A stretch of 64,000 bases of DNA from assembly GCA_963169455.1 (NCBI GenBank), contig CAUJDW010000125.1, positions 1 through 64,000 of the forward strand, given 5' to 3'. Shown piece after piece: positions 48,101 to 54,888 of the stretch. The translations under genes were made by a program, and so were the position numbers. Under the pieces are notes generated by a model, which saw only the letters and a list, made by a program, of their open reading frames with translations, had not been told where the DNA came from and searched no databases. This stretch comes from Bacteroidota bacterium (lineage in GTDB: Bacteria; Bacteroidota; Bacteroidia; Chitinophagales; Saprospiraceae). The first letter of the stretch is position 1, and each line of letters begins with the position of its first letter.

Positions 48101-51100
48101 TCGACGGAACCCTGAACCCAGGCTGGGTGGTATCCCTTGGCAAGTACCAGCGCACGCTGAGCGTTGCCAATGGCGGCCTGCCTGCCGGAGGATTGGCAAG
48201 TGGCGCTACCATTGCAATAGAAATTGCCCTTACGGTGGATGCTCCGCTGGCAGCCGGGACGAGCCTGGTGAACTTCGCAGAAATCACCAGCGCTACCGAC
48301 AGCAATGGCGATGCCCAGCAGGATATCGACTCTGCGCCGGACAGCAATGGCAATAACGACACCGTGCTTCAGGACAACGACATCGACGGCAACGGCCTGG
48401 CCGGCGGCGATGAAGACGACCATGACTTCGCAGAAGTGGTGACGGAAGCCTTCGACCTTGCACTGTACAAAGTGCTGAGCGATGGGCAATCCATGATCGT
48501 TGAACCCGGCGACACGGTGAGCTACACGATCCATGTCGTGAACCAGGGCATGATCCCGGCCGATAATATCAGCCTGACGGATTACATCCCCTCCGGCATG
48601 TTCTTCGACGGCCCGCTCAACCCGGGATGGACGTTCGTATCCGGCAAAGCGGTCAGGACTCTTAGCGTTGCGAACAGCCTGCTGCCCTCGGGCGGCCTGG
48701 CGCCGGGCCAGACAGTAAGCGTCAACCTGCAACTGGTAGTGGCCTCGCCGCTGCCGCAGGGAACCTCATTGGTGAACTTCGCCGAGATTACGTCGGCTAC
48801 CGATGAGAACGGCGATCCGGTTGAAGATATCGACTCGGCCCCGGACAACAACCCGGGCAACGATACTTACCTGGATGATAACGACATCGACGGCAACGGC
48901 CTGGCCGGCGGCGACGAAGATGACCACGACCCGGCAGTAGTAGTGACCGAAGCCTTCGACCTTGCGCTGGTGAAGCTCCTGGGCGACGGCCAGGAACCCT
49001 ACGTGGAACCGGGCGACACGGTGCTGTTCACCATCGAAGTGATTAACCAGGGCATGATTGCAGCTGACGGCATCCTGGTGGCGGACTACATCCCGGATGG
49101 GCTGAACTTCAACGCCGCCCTGAACCCGGGTTGGAACGCCACCAGCTATGGCGCAGTTACGGCCCTGAGCGTAGCCGGCGGCGAACTGCCCGCAGGTGGG
49201 CTTGCTCCGGGAGCTTCCGTTACGGTTGACGTGTACCTGATCGTGGATAACCCGATAAACCCAGGTGTCGGCCTGCTGAACTTTGCCGAGATCATTACAG
49301 CAACGGACGAAAATGGCGCACCGCAGGTGGACATCGACTCTGATCCGGACAACAACCCGAATAACGACACCTACCTCCAGGACAATGAGGTGAGCGGTAA
49401 TGGCAACGAAGGCGAAGACGAGGACGACCACGATGGCGCCCTGGTGACGACAGAAGTATTTGACCTCGCCCTTACCAAGCGCCTGAAGGAAGGCCAGAAC
49501 CAGATCGTTTTCCCGAGCGATACCATCACTTTCGAAGTCGAAGTGTTCAACCAGGGCCAGGTGCCTGCCGACAACATCTCGGTTGTGGACTACGTGCCTG
49601 GCGGCTTCCTGTTCGACGCCGCCCTGAACCCGGCCTGGATGGTGAATGCAGGCGGGTATCCCGAAACGACCATCAGCGTTGCGGAAGGCGAACTGCCTGC
49701 AGGCGGATTGCAACCTGGATTCTCCTACATCATCGAGATCCGCCTGATCGTGGACCCGGGTGTGGAACAGGGCCAGGACCTGCTGAACTTCGCTGAGATC
49801 AGCGGCGCTACGGATGACGAAGGCAATCCGGAAGCCGATATCGACTCTACGCCGGATGATGATCCCGATAACGATACCTACGCGAATGATAATGAAACCA
49901 CCGGCAACGGCATGTTGGGCGGCGATGAAGACGACCACGACCCGGCCTTTGTCGACGTGGCCTGCTACAAGTCGCCGGGTGAAGACACCGATATTTCAGT
50001 ATGCCTTGGCTGTGCCGCCGCACAGGTGGTGGTGGACTTCTTCGGCTCGCTGGAAGGCAACCCATGGCCGGGTGGTTACTGGACGGACCTGGATGGCAGC
50101 GGCCTGGATTTGAGCGACCCCACGATGGTGGTGGTCACAGGCCTTGAAGCCGGCTTCTACCGCTTCAGCTACACCATACCGGGTGTGAACAACTGCCCGT
50201 CGAGGTCAGCTATCCTGACCCTGGAAGTGGTGTCGATCGAGAACCTGGTGTGCAACGCCAACGTGAACATCAGCCTGGGCGAAAGCTGCGAAGCCGAAGT
50301 ATCGGTGGACAACATCCTGGAAGGCGACCTGCCGTGTTACACCGATCTGGAGGTGCATATCATCAACCTTCAGGGTAATGACATCGGAAACGTAGTCAAT
50401 TCGGCCCACATCGGCCAGACGCTCTTCGTCAAAGTCGTGGACCCCATGTGCAACAACCACTGCTGGGGCACCATCAAGGTGGAAGACAAGAAAGCGCCTG
50501 TGATCGATTGCCCGGAAAATACGGACGAAGCTACGGTTGCGCAGGAAGTTCACCAGATCGTTGGTGAGCTGATGCCGGCGGACCCAACCATCAACCTGGC
50601 GAACCACTCCTGCTTCATTGAGACGGCCGTGCCGCAGGCAGGCCCCCACTACTACGACCTGATACCGTTCCAGGTGAATGTTGACGATTACTACACCTTC
50701 CAGATGATCTCGAGCTGGGGTGACGGCTCTGCAGCGATCTTTGCAGGCAGCTTTGACGAGGCGCAGCCCTGCCAGAACATGATCGCCCAGCAGGACGATG
50801 CATTCAACGGCGCCGGGGGCGTAAGCCTCGACCCGCTGTTCAGCATCACCCTGCCGCTGGAAGCCGGCCAGGTGTACTACCTGTTCACCTCGAGCTGGCA
50901 GGCCAGCCAGACGGGCGATTATACCTGGAATGTTTACAGCGCCAGCGGCGACGGCTGGATCGGAAGCTGGGACACCACATACATAACGAACCCTGTGGAC
51001 TGGTCAGTTGATACGTCTATCACCTTCAACGGCCTGCCCACGACAACGCTGAACCTGTCCAGCGATCTGATCTGCACCGACATTAGCCACATCCTCAACA

Positions 51101-54100
51101 ACCCTGCCAGCCTGGCCTATACAGGCGCAGCGACGGCGACGGACAACTGTACGGATGATGTGGAAATCACCTTCTCCGACGCCATCTTTGGCCCGAACGG
51201 GGACTGTGACGAGACGGTGATCCTCCGGACGTTTACTGCCACTGACGGCTCCGGCAACATCGACCAGTGCGTTCAGGAAATCCGGGTGCGCAAAGCCACC
51301 CTGGCGGATGTGAACCTGCCTCCCTTCACGGCAGTGCTGGAATGCGACGAGAGCTTCACGACGCTGCCGAACGGCAACCCTTCGCCAGAGGTGACAGGCT
51401 ATCCGTCCATCCGCACCGCCTTCGGGCTGCATCCGCTGAGCGATGACTTCTGCAACATCGGAGCTATTTACGAAGACCAGCCGAGAATCTCTGTCTGCGA
51501 AGGCGCCTACAAGTTCGTCCGCCACTGGGTGATTGTGGACTGGTGCGCCGGAGGCGCAGCGCTGGAGTTCGATCAGATCATCAAGGTGGGCGACTTCACC
51601 CCGCCTGTAGTTAGCGGCCCGGCTGAAGATTACGACTGGGATGGAGAGCCGGATGTGCTCACCTATTCTACGGGGCCATTCTCCTGCGCAGCCGCCTTTG
51701 AGGTTCCGCTGCCCGAGGTGAGCGACAATTGCTCGGGATGGGAAGTCCTGGCCGAAGTGCTCGACACGGTGTTGGTGGACGTGTACAACCAGTATGGCCT
51801 GCTCAACGGGCAGGTGACGGATACCATTGTGCTGGCCGTGATACCTTTCGACGCGCCGAGCCGGATCGTCAGCGGGATCCCTGCGGGTGAAAACCTGTTC
51901 CGTTACACGGTGGAAGATGAATGCGGCAACAGGGTAGTGCGTTATGTACCCTTCGTGGTCAAGGACCAGATTGAGCCCTCGGCTGTATGCAATGAGGACC
52001 TGCATGTATCGATTGGCGGCGGTGACTATGCCCGAATCTACGCCGAAGATATCAATGAAGGTTCTACCGACAACTGTGGCATCGCCAGCATCGATGTGCG
52101 CCGCAACAAGTTTGATGCGGACGGCTTTACCTGCGGCGACGGATGGTCGGAATGGGCCGATTATGTGGACTTCTTCTGCTGCGACGCCGGAGATACGATC
52201 ACCATCGAAATGCGGGTGACGGACTTTGACGGCAACGAGAACATCTGCTGGCTGACAGTAGTACCCGAAGAGAAAGTGCGGCCCTACTGTTACGCTCCCC
52301 ATGATGTCAGCGTAGGCTGTGATTTGCTGCCCTACGGCTTCGAGCCGGACAGTATCAACCAATTGGTTGAGCTCTTCGGCGCAGCAACGGCAGAGGACAA
52401 CTGTGGCGCTACGATTGAAGAACTGTCGCCTGTTGTTGACCTGGAATGCGGCTTTGGAACCATCACCCGCCGCTTCCGCGCCATCGACCTGCACGGTAAT
52501 GTAAGCAATAACTTCTGCCAGCAGGTGATTACGATCGAGGAGGTGCATAACTACGAGATCCGATTCCCTGCCGACGCCTCGGCGGTCTGCGGCGAAGCCG
52601 AACCGGATTCCGTGACGGTGAATGAGATCGGCTGTGACCTGTTGGCCATAAGCCATACCGATGAGTTCTTCAGCGCCTCCGGCGATGAATGTTACAAAAT
52701 CTTCCGCACCTGGCGGGTGATCAACTGGTGCCAGTATGATGGCCAAAGCGATCCGTATGTTATCGGGCGCGACGAAGATTGCGACAACCAGCCTGGCGAC
52801 GAAGCAGTGTGGGTGTTGTTCCGCCCGAATGGCTATACCTACATCGACCGCGATAACGACGAAACTGAGCCCAATGACGTGCCGTTGGCCTTCCAGAACG
52901 TATGTAACGGCATCGATGACTTCTGGCGCAAGGCCGGCTACGATGGCGGTTACTACGAGTATCTGCAGATCATCAAGGTATATGACGACATCGACCCCGA
53001 AGTGGTGTTCGAAGCCCAGGATGCCTTCTGCAGCTATGACAACGCCGAATGCAGCGGCCTGGTGGCTTATCCCTTCTCTATCGTCGAGAACTGTACGCCG
53101 GCCGACCTGACGGTCAAGGTATTCCTGGATGCCAATGATGATGGCAACCTGGATGGCGAGATCACGGCAGATGCCCTGAGCGGAAGCTTCCCGGATTTCA
53201 CGATCACGGGTAACTTCCCGATCGGCAGCCACCGCTTCGAAGTACATGTGGAAGATGGTTGCGGCAACGCTTCCAGTGTCGACATTCCGTTCCAGGTAAT
53301 CGATTGCAAGGCGCCGGCTCCGACATGCATCAATGGCCTGGCCACCGAGCTGATGCCCTTCGACACCGACAACGACGGCATCTTCGATGAAGGCCGCATG
53401 ACGGTCTGGGCAAGCGACTTTATCGTCAGTCCCATGCAGGACTGCTCCGGCCCGGTGACATACTCCATCAACCGGATTGGAGAGCCAGCCAGCGTTGACT
53501 CTACGGCAATCGTTCTGACCTGCGCCGATACGGGCAACCTCGTGGTTGAAGTCTGGGCTTGGGATGCCGCAGGAAACAGCGACTTCTGCGAGACTTACAT
53601 CCAGGTACAGGACAACTTCGGAGTGTGTGGAAACGACACCCTGTTGCTTGCAGCCGGCAATATTGCAACCGAAGTGAACAGCATGGTGGAAGATGTGGAA
53701 GTAACGCTGAGCGGCGAAGGCTTTGACGTGATGATGACGGGGGCCAACGGCTGGTACGGATTCTCCGGCTTGCAGGAAGGCTACGATTACACGGTGACGC
53801 CCATGCGCGACGGCGACTATCTCAACGGGGTATCGACCTACGACCTGGTGCTGATGAGCAAACACATCCTGGGTGTGGCGCCGCTGAACAGTCCTTACAA
53901 GATCATCGCGGCCGACGTCAACAACTCGCATACGGTGACGACGCTGGATATGATCCTGCTGCGCAAGCTGATCCTGTCGATTGATACGGAGTTCGGCAAC
54001 AACACCAGCTGGCGTTTTGTAGCTCGCAGTTATGTGTTTCCGGTACCGTCGAACCCCTGGTTCGAAGACTTCCCCGAAGTCATCAGCATCAACAACCTGC

Positions 54101-54888
54101 CGGCCAGTGGACTGAACGATGCAGACTTTATAGCCCTCAAGGTTGGCGATGTCACCCTGGATGCGGTGACGAACAGCCTGATGGTGGTGGAAGAACGCGA
54201 CAAGGCAGGTGTATTCTACTTCCAGGTTGAAGACCAGGCCCTGAAAGCCGGCAATGAGTACGCGGTGGCCTTTAAGGCAAGCGGTCTTGCCCGGATGGAA
54301 GGCTATCAGGCAACCCTGAGCTTCGACAAGAATGCCCTCGAACTGGTGGACATCATGGAAGGAGTGGCAAAGAGCGACAACTTTGGGCTGCGTTATCTGG
54401 ACGAAGGCCTGATCACCACCAGCTGGAACGCATCTGGCTCGGCCGGGGGGGCTGGTTCCGGAACCTCCGATCCGGAAATGTTCAGGCTCGTTTTCAGAGC
54501 GAAGGCAGATGCGATGCTGAGCGAACTACTGAGTGTGAACAGCCGCATAACGAAAGCAGAAGCTTACCGCCGTGGCGGCGAGTTCCAGGATGTAGCCCTC
54601 AGCTTCGGGCAGGTTTCACCGGCCGGCGATGGGTTCGAACTCTATCAGAACTGGCCCAACCCGTTCCAGGATGAAACAGTGATCAGCTTCAAGTTGCCGC
54701 AGGCAGAAGCGGTGGTGGTAACCATCAGCGATGTCAATGGCCGGATGCTGAAACTGATCCGAATGGATGGGGTGAAAGGATACAACGAACTGAAACTGAA
54801 GCGCGGAAGCCTGCCCACTGGCGTACTCAGCTACACGGTGAAAGCGGGTGAATACACGGCAACCAGGAAGATGGTTTGTACAGAGTGA
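33133..54888 (+). CDS. Giant T9SS surface adhesin (7,251 aa) with SdrD B-like and DUF11 repeat arrays
   Basis: Start ATG 33133; a second Met 30 codons in gives a cleaner signal peptide (MRRFALHLMSTVFLLAGLAV). Domains by residue: choice-of-anchor A, ~77-389; GEVED domain ending VEDYVVQI, ~392-558; two Cys-containing Ig-like modules; one SdrD B-like repeat, ~783-890; a propeller-like region ~893-1366; eleven more SdrD B-like repeats to ~3131, with Ca-binding DxDNDG-type loops; fifteen DUF11 repeats of ~165 aa (3132-5610), each starting FDLAL; mixed HYR/Ig-like Cys-rich modules; a dockerin-like region (~6836-6963, two loops STYDLVLMSKHILG and TTLDMILLRKLILS); a cohesin-like domain (~7026-7160); and a T9SS type A sorting domain from 7166 (LYQNWPNPFQDET). 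It is exported by Sec then T9SS and anchored at the outer surface. Adhesion, gliding or cell-cell contact are likely roles. It is strongly acidic and Ca-binding. Confidence 0.93.
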   Translation: MKSFAQQVLENIPADSFQPSSADKRSFRKMRRFALHLMSTVFLLAGLAVLPEPASGQCSLPTALAGCDGTCPTPYPEVDNVITPNGRDDNYNVLIGGNLTVNDAAEMEGKVYIGGNLVMNRFSGYNMGYVGLGTGVLPSNNIDWVTVVGDVNVPNFPAGYILGPDAAPDFLGNFVYGGFLSPFDLNGVFPDVVNFASESNTPTNTAPFDEMFSQLAAISDCLGAKSQSPASDITFVDNGGGAYTITEVSEANVYIVSLSSGLSAATLNFVGFEGDETIVFNVDLPGSGDVVTIDIAATQRNGSPAGEGASSGTLAFSLREGILWNFPDASSVTISGGQLQGSVLVPGATATTTVSAAGLNGRFWVEGNAVHSGSGSEFHAFPFRGNLPLTCCDYGDLPDLTSSTGAGDYQTLLANDGPRHLVNNALRIGASVDGEGDGQQSAIADGDDANTDDEDGIASFPTFYAGQSANITVSVTNTTGNQATLYGWIDFNNDGQLDNSTERASVTVLSGGASNVTLAFNVPGGAVTSTSLGARFRLSTDPDAANSTGSAGDGEVEDYVVQIQPPLVCGISISDVQVSGCTYNIAAGESQATVTVEVSWVNPPAGENIFVTIGAQTKFIDLLGGAASPATVTFNVLADGSLGNVINAAFSGNTCAGSSAYDAPVACPPAGCLLNIVEVGVGECVNNATTGNVPTALVSVQVDWINQPPGSLIEITFDGQSKTINPNSNGNPKYVQFLANLNTAAPSGMVTAQFSPGACNVATASYLLPAPCAPTTPCAGPNAIGGNVFSDFDSDGKKDASEFGLEGIVVDVFDCNGNLMCTTTTDFNGDWTCTGLANGEAVRVEFYNYPYPYVAAAADDNNQSGRTNDGGSVQFAIVGSDCQVDFGLINIAEFCENNPFLILPCWVRGDPLVPGASAGMPVMVAVPYQASGNKQQVNVQHTYLATNAEVGPTWGVAYNRNTRTVFASALLRRHSGWGPDSLSAIYKIDVSQVPAPSITGNSSLYVDLDAQFGIDAADEYTITRDLSPNLTVPSFDPQAFDLVGKAGFGDIDISADFDSIFVVNLFTRSLVIIQNDPNTDTPLSATEIAIPDPNCMGGSNDWRPWALKYHKGVLYVGGVCSGQTNQNDQQMIGVVYSFDPITSSFAELISFDLDYPKGSPASWLGNPSADCKNWNPWTANFSDIIESGIELCYPQPILTDIEFDVFGNMTLGFVDRMGLQGGWYDYDTSPPTSQAYKSNLGGDVLRVFNNNGHYLLEKDAVAGYTTGCGSTQPAPGQGPGGGEFYCQDAFGSAHEETAQGGLALHPSNNEIVTAVMDPLGAFSAGLAWYNNGTGVSTRQYEVYYSGNSGTTGLFGKAAGLGDLELTCSEPFQQIGNFVFIDENINGAQDACDTPVAGIEVSLYSISGTLIATTTTDADGYYYFNTADGITPETDYYIVFGTDGEWSGTTLNYLGDAYSLTLINIGAGPRPDLNDSDASIAGGSLPPAIQGFPYILASTPIEGTSDHSFDAGFILPSFSVGSTVFLDINEDGIQNSGEPGLPNIAVELYQAGDVPGVGLPLATDMTDGNGDYFFGNLLAGDYFVYVPAPPGIAPESSAGAGIADSDTDANDDGAQSIFGGPSQSGVFTLSFSDEPVDGAGETGQGNLQDNFDDANGNMTIDFGFIPAVSVGSTVFYDENNNGIQDGGEPGIDGVTVQLFSVGPDGQPNTMDDVLIDTDMTTGGGNYFFFGLRQGNYYLVIPTPPADYALSSTTDELDPDSDLDQNDNGLQPGGAGAPVQSGVITLTVNGEPVNGAGENGPGSGEDDFDDNNGNSTVDFGFIPAVSVGSLVFADLDNNGLYDGSDFGIDGVEVELWSTGADASKGTADDIYVATDLTSGGGVYFFGNLPQGEYYLKIQTTQFGSGQALEAYSLSSTDIASSGSDNLTDNDDNGLQMGGAGTMVMSPEFLLEPNTETTAEPGPGGAQDDSDDDNGDMTKDFGFSPVVSIGSTVFADVDNDGQFEPQDGEDGIPGVVVEVWSTGLDGDKGTADDVLAGSDITDSNGDYFLGGLFPGEYYVLIPASEFGAGEPLQGQPWSSSPTDTNDNGEDNDDNGIQMGGQGTMVMSPEIILTPNAEPVAPAEGGSGSTQDDFADANGDMTVDFGFVPSVSVGSLVWADADNDGQYEPSESGIDGVEVQLWSPGPDGAKGGGDDIQIVTGADGILGTADDPAAAPVVTAGGGLYYFGNLLPGSYYVVIPTPDAAFPLSSTPTDANANNQEDNDDNGIQDGGFGSMAMSSVFMLQAGAEPAGESGPGGAQDDADDDNGDMTIDFGFIPAMSVGSHVFADLDNNGLFDGADFGIDGVEVELWSTGPDGDKGTADDALIATDVTAGGGLYFFDGLQEGEYYLKIQNTQFGAGEALEAYPLSSADIASTGTDNPTDNDDNGLQMGGAGGMVMSPEFILEANAEPASEPGPGGAQDDSDDDNGDMTKDFGFTPAVSIGSTAFADIDNDGLYEPQDGENGIPGVVVQVWSTGPDGDKGTADDVQVGSDITDSNGDYYVGGLYEGEYYVVIPASEFGAGEPLQGQPWSSTPTDTNDNGEDDDDNGIQMGGLGTMVMSPEIILAPGTEPLAPAEDGSGSTQDDAADANGDMTVDFGFVPAVSVGSLVFADEDNNGLYDGSDSGIDGVEVQLWSPGPDGTKGGGDDVQIITGADGLLGTADDIAAAPVVTAGGGLYYFGNLLPGNYYVVIPTPDAAYPLSSTPTDTDANNGEDDDDNGIQDGGLGAMAMSSVFELAVAAEPMGESGPGGAQDDADDDNGDMAIDFGFIPAVSVGSHVFADLDNNGLFDGADFGIDGVEVELWSTGSDGDKGTADDALVASDLTAGGGLYFFDRLLEGEYYLKIQSTQFGAGEALEAYLLSSADITSSDTDNPTDNDDNGLQMGGAGGMVMSPEFILESNTEPASEPGPGGAQDDPDDDNGDMTKDFGFTPAVSVGSTVFLDEDNDGIQDLNEQGIPGVVLELYDAGPDKLIGTADDGGLVASTTTNSVGDYYFGGLYEGNYYIQIPASQFGAGMSLENATLSSVNTDTNDNQEDFDDNGSQTVQGTTTTSPVFMLMAGTEPVGGGEDAQGGTQDDASDANGDMTIDFGFVPIYFDLALIKELGAGQSNMVEPGDEVDYAITVFNQGNVAADNITVTDYVPAGMTFNPALNPAWSLNGNGGPQTTITIPGGLQPGASTTVNITLTVNAPLSSGTMLVNVAEISNATDFQGFPQDDVDSTPDDVDNNDTYLNDNEVNGDGTNGGDEDDQDPAEVVVEPFDLALVKLLGPNQANMVEPGDDVTYVIEIINQGMIPADNIVVTDYLPAGMSFNPGLNPGWSINGNGDPQTTININGGLLPGASTTVSLILTVNDPLPAGTSLVNLAEISGATDEDGNPVEDFDSTPDEVDDNDTFLQDNDVSGDGNDGEDEDDSDPAEVIVEPFDLALTKALGSGQSAMVEPGDIVTFTIRVYNQGMIPADNIVVTDYVPAGMAFNPAFNFGWALNGNGDPAITLSDANNRLPAGGLAPGASVSVNIILTVDDPLPAGARLVNVAEISGATDENGNAVQDVDSTPDDVDDNDNYLVDNEVNGNANTGGDEDDHDPAEVIVEPFDLALTKVLANGQSAMVEPGDNVTFTIRVINQGMIPADNIVVTDYVPAGMSFNPALNPGWSLNGNGDPSRTITVPGGLQPGASRTVNITLTVDDPLPAGAKLVNFAEISDATDEDGNAVQDIDSTPDDVDGNDTYLADNYVSGDANEGEDEDDHDPAEVIVEPFDLALVKELAAGQAAMVEPGDEVSFTINVINQGMIPADNIVITDYVPAGMAFNPALNPGWSLNGNGDPATTITIAGGLLPGASTSVNIVLTVDDPLMAGLTLVNFAEISGATDEDGNAVLDVDSTPDDVDNNDTYLSDNDTSGNGNEGEDEDDHDPAQVTVEAFDLALVKKLAAGQPYLVEPGDNITYTIEVINQGMIPADNIEITDYVPAGMTFNPALNPAWGTNGNGDPFTVLSIVGGLLPGQSITVNLVLTVNAPLPSGANLVNFAEISGATDEDGNAVQDIDSTPDDVDDNDTYLVDNDVSGNGNEGEDEDDHDQATVIVEPFDLALVKVLSAGQSATVEPGDDVSFTIRVINQGMIPADNIVVTDYVPTGMSFNPALNPAWSLNGNGDPQTTIIVAGGLQPGTSTTVDIILSVDDPLSAGLMLVNFAEISGATDEDGNPVQDVDSTPDDVDGNDTYLVDNSVSGNANEGDDEDDHDPATVIVEAFDLALVKQLAPNQPAMVEPGEDVTFAITVINQGMIPADNIVVTDYVPTGMSFNPALNPAWSLNANGDPATTLTIAGGLQPGASITVNITLTVDDPLAAGTSLLNFAEITDATDEDGNAVEDIDSTPDDVDGNDTFLSDNDVSGNGNEGEDEDDHDVAEVIVEPFDLALFKELGAGQPATVEPGDTVLFTITVVNQGMIPADNIEVVDYVPAGMSFDATLNAGWALNGNGDPATVINIAGGLQPGASTTVDIYLVVDAPLAAGTSLVNFAEVASATDEDGNAVQDIDSTPDDTDDNDTYLQDNDIDGDGLNGGDEDDHDPATVTVEAFDLALYKVLGNGEDATVEPGDTVIFTITVVNQGAIIANNITVTDYMPAGMSFDPSLNPGWVLNANGQPEFTMVLASGLLPGKSQSVDIALVIDAPLPAGTELVNFAEITSATDENGGPQQDVDSTPDDTDDNDLYLEDNYIDGNGLAGGDEDDHDPATVTVEVFDLALMKLLGDSQSATVQPGDTVHFTFRVINQGMIPADNIVLSDYVPAEMNFEAGISGNAGWTETAPGLVQRTISVANGGLPTGGLLPGDSVEVEIYLALNSPLPAGTQVDNYGEISSATDEYGDPQQDVDSDPDNNPDNDVLAQDNEVSGDGNDGEDEDDHDIATISTEAFDLALYKLLSDGQPMVVEPGDTVYFTVYVVNQGTIAADNIKVTDYVPAGMSFDGTLNPGWVVSLGKYQRTLSVANGGLPAGGLASGATIAIEIALTVDAPLAAGTSLVNFAEITSATDSNGDAQQDIDSAPDSNGNNDTVLQDNDIDGNGLAGGDEDDHDFAEVVTEAFDLALYKVLSDGQSMIVEPGDTVSYTIHVVNQGMIPADNISLTDYIPSGMFFDGPLNPGWTFVSGKAVRTLSVANSLLPSGGLAPGQTVSVNLQLVVASPLPQGTSLVNFAEITSATDENGDPVEDIDSAPDNNPGNDTYLDDNDIDGNGLAGGDEDDHDPAVVVTEAFDLALVKLLGDGQEPYVEPGDTVLFTIEVINQGMIAADGILVADYIPDGLNFNAALNPGWNATSYGAVTALSVAGGELPAGGLAPGASVTVDVYLIVDNPINPGVGLLNFAEIITATDENGAPQVDIDSDPDNNPNNDTYLQDNEVSGNGNEGEDEDDHDGALVTTEVFDLALTKRLKEGQNQIVFPSDTITFEVEVFNQGQVPADNISVVDYVPGGFLFDAALNPAWMVNAGGYPETTISVAEGELPAGGLQPGFSYIIEIRLIVDPGVEQGQDLLNFAEISGATDDEGNPEADIDSTPDDDPDNDTYANDNETTGNGMLGGDEDDHDPAFVDVACYKSPGEDTDISVCLGCAAAQVVVDFFGSLEGNPWPGGYWTDLDGSGLDLSDPTMVVVTGLEAGFYRFSYTIPGVNNCPSRSAILTLEVVSIENLVCNANVNISLGESCEAEVSVDNILEGDLPCYTDLEVHIINLQGNDIGNVVNSAHIGQTLFVKVVDPMCNNHCWGTIKVEDKKAPVIDCPENTDEATVAQEVHQIVGELMPADPTINLANHSCFIETAVPQAGPHYYDLIPFQVNVDDYYTFQMISSWGDGSAAIFAGSFDEAQPCQNMIAQQDDAFNGAGGVSLDPLFSITLPLEAGQVYYLFTSSWQASQTGDYTWNVYSASGDGWIGSWDTTYITNPVDWSVDTSITFNGLPTTTLNLSSDLICTDISHILNNPASLAYTGAATATDNCTDDVEITFSDAIFGPNGDCDETVILRTFTATDGSGNIDQCVQEIRVRKATLADVNLPPFTAVLECDESFTTLPNGNPSPEVTGYPSIRTAFGLHPLSDDFCNIGAIYEDQPRISVCEGAYKFVRHWVIVDWCAGGAALEFDQIIKVGDFTPPVVSGPAEDYDWDGEPDVLTYSTGPFSCAAAFEVPLPEVSDNCSGWEVLAEVLDTVLVDVYNQYGLLNGQVTDTIVLAVIPFDAPSRIVSGIPAGENLFRYTVEDECGNRVVRYVPFVVKDQIEPSAVCNEDLHVSIGGGDYARIYAEDINEGSTDNCGIASIDVRRNKFDADGFTCGDGWSEWADYVDFFCCDAGDTITIEMRVTDFDGNENICWLTVVPEEKVRPYCYAPHDVSVGCDLLPYGFEPDSINQLVELFGAATAEDNCGATIEELSPVVDLECGFGTITRRFRAIDLHGNVSNNFCQQVITIEEVHNYEIRFPADASAVCGEAEPDSVTVNEIGCDLLAISHTDEFFSASGDECYKIFRTWRVINWCQYDGQSDPYVIGRDEDCDNQPGDEAVWVLFRPNGYTYIDRDNDETEPNDVPLAFQNVCNGIDDFWRKAGYDGGYYEYLQIIKVYDDIDPEVVFEAQDAFCSYDNAECSGLVAYPFSIVENCTPADLTVKVFLDANDDGNLDGEITADALSGSFPDFTITGNFPIGSHRFEVHVEDGCGNASSVDIPFQVIDCKAPAPTCINGLATELMPFDTDNDGIFDEGRMTVWASDFIVSPMQDCSGPVTYSINRIGEPASVDSTAIVLTCADTGNLVVEVWAWDAAGNSDFCETYIQVQDNFGVCGNDTLLLAAGNIATEVNSMVEDVEVTLSGEGFDVMMTGANGWYGFSGLQEGYDYTVTPMRDGDYLNGVSTYDLVLMSKHILGVAPLNSPYKIIAADVNNSHTVTTLDMILLRKLILSIDTEFGNNTSWRFVARSYVFPVPSNPWFEDFPEVISINNLPASGLNDADFIALKVGDVTLDAVTNSLMVVEERDKAGVFYFQVEDQALKAGNEYAVAFKASGLARMEGYQATLSFDKNALELVDIMEGVAKSDNFGLRYLDEGLITTSWNASGSAGGAGSGTSDPEMFRLVFRAKADAMLSELLSVNSRITKAEAYRRGGEFQDVALSFGQVSPAGDGFELYQNWPNPFQDETVISFKLPQAEAVVVTISDVNGRMLKLIRMDGVKGYNELKLKRGSLPTGVLSYTVKAGEYTATRKMVCTE
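37687..42525 (+). repeat. SdrD B-like tandem repeat array within the giant gene
   Basis: Ten consecutive modules starting (V/I)GS.(V/A)(F/W) at 37687, 38137, 38605, 39088, 39577, 40084, 40567, about 41056, 41563 and 42046. Each has a DxDNxGx(Y/F/Q) loop, a GVxVxLWSxG strand and a 'YYFGNLxxGxYYVxIP' strand. Two further related modules lie upstream (about 35482 and 37253). The array acts as a stiff Ca-stabilised stalk. Confidence 0.85.
38605..42045 (+). repeat. Higher-order repeat, exact 1479-bp period
   Basis: Three-module blocks (483 + 489 + 507 bp = 1479) start at 38605 and 40084, and the first module of a third block at 41563-42045. The module following (42046) begins exactly one period after 40567 but its sequence is different. 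The three module types are distinguishable: 'DLDNNGL(Y/F)DG', 'DGENGIPGVVV', and a third with a GGGDD insert. This fits recent unequal crossover of a three-module block. Confidence 0.85.
42526..49962 (+). repeat. Fifteen DUF11-like repeats within the giant gene
   Basis: Repeats start at each FDLAL, first at 42526 and last at 49459, a mean period of 495 bp. Common core: (V/E)PGD, NQG(M/N/T/A), ADNI, DY(V/I/L)P.G(M), NPALNPGW, AEI(S/T).ATDE.G, then an acidic linker DDHDPA.V. Copies 1-8 and 9-15 differ in the turn after VEPGD (D/N/E then V, versus TV). Confidence 0.88.

Noticed and set aside
51004..53931. 975-codon open frame antisense to the giant gene; others at 42394-44472, 38836-40656 and 37042-38466
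   Set aside because: They are shadows of the biased codon use of the repeat-rich plus-strand gene. Their translations repeat in step with the plus-strand repeats and show no independent domain pattern.
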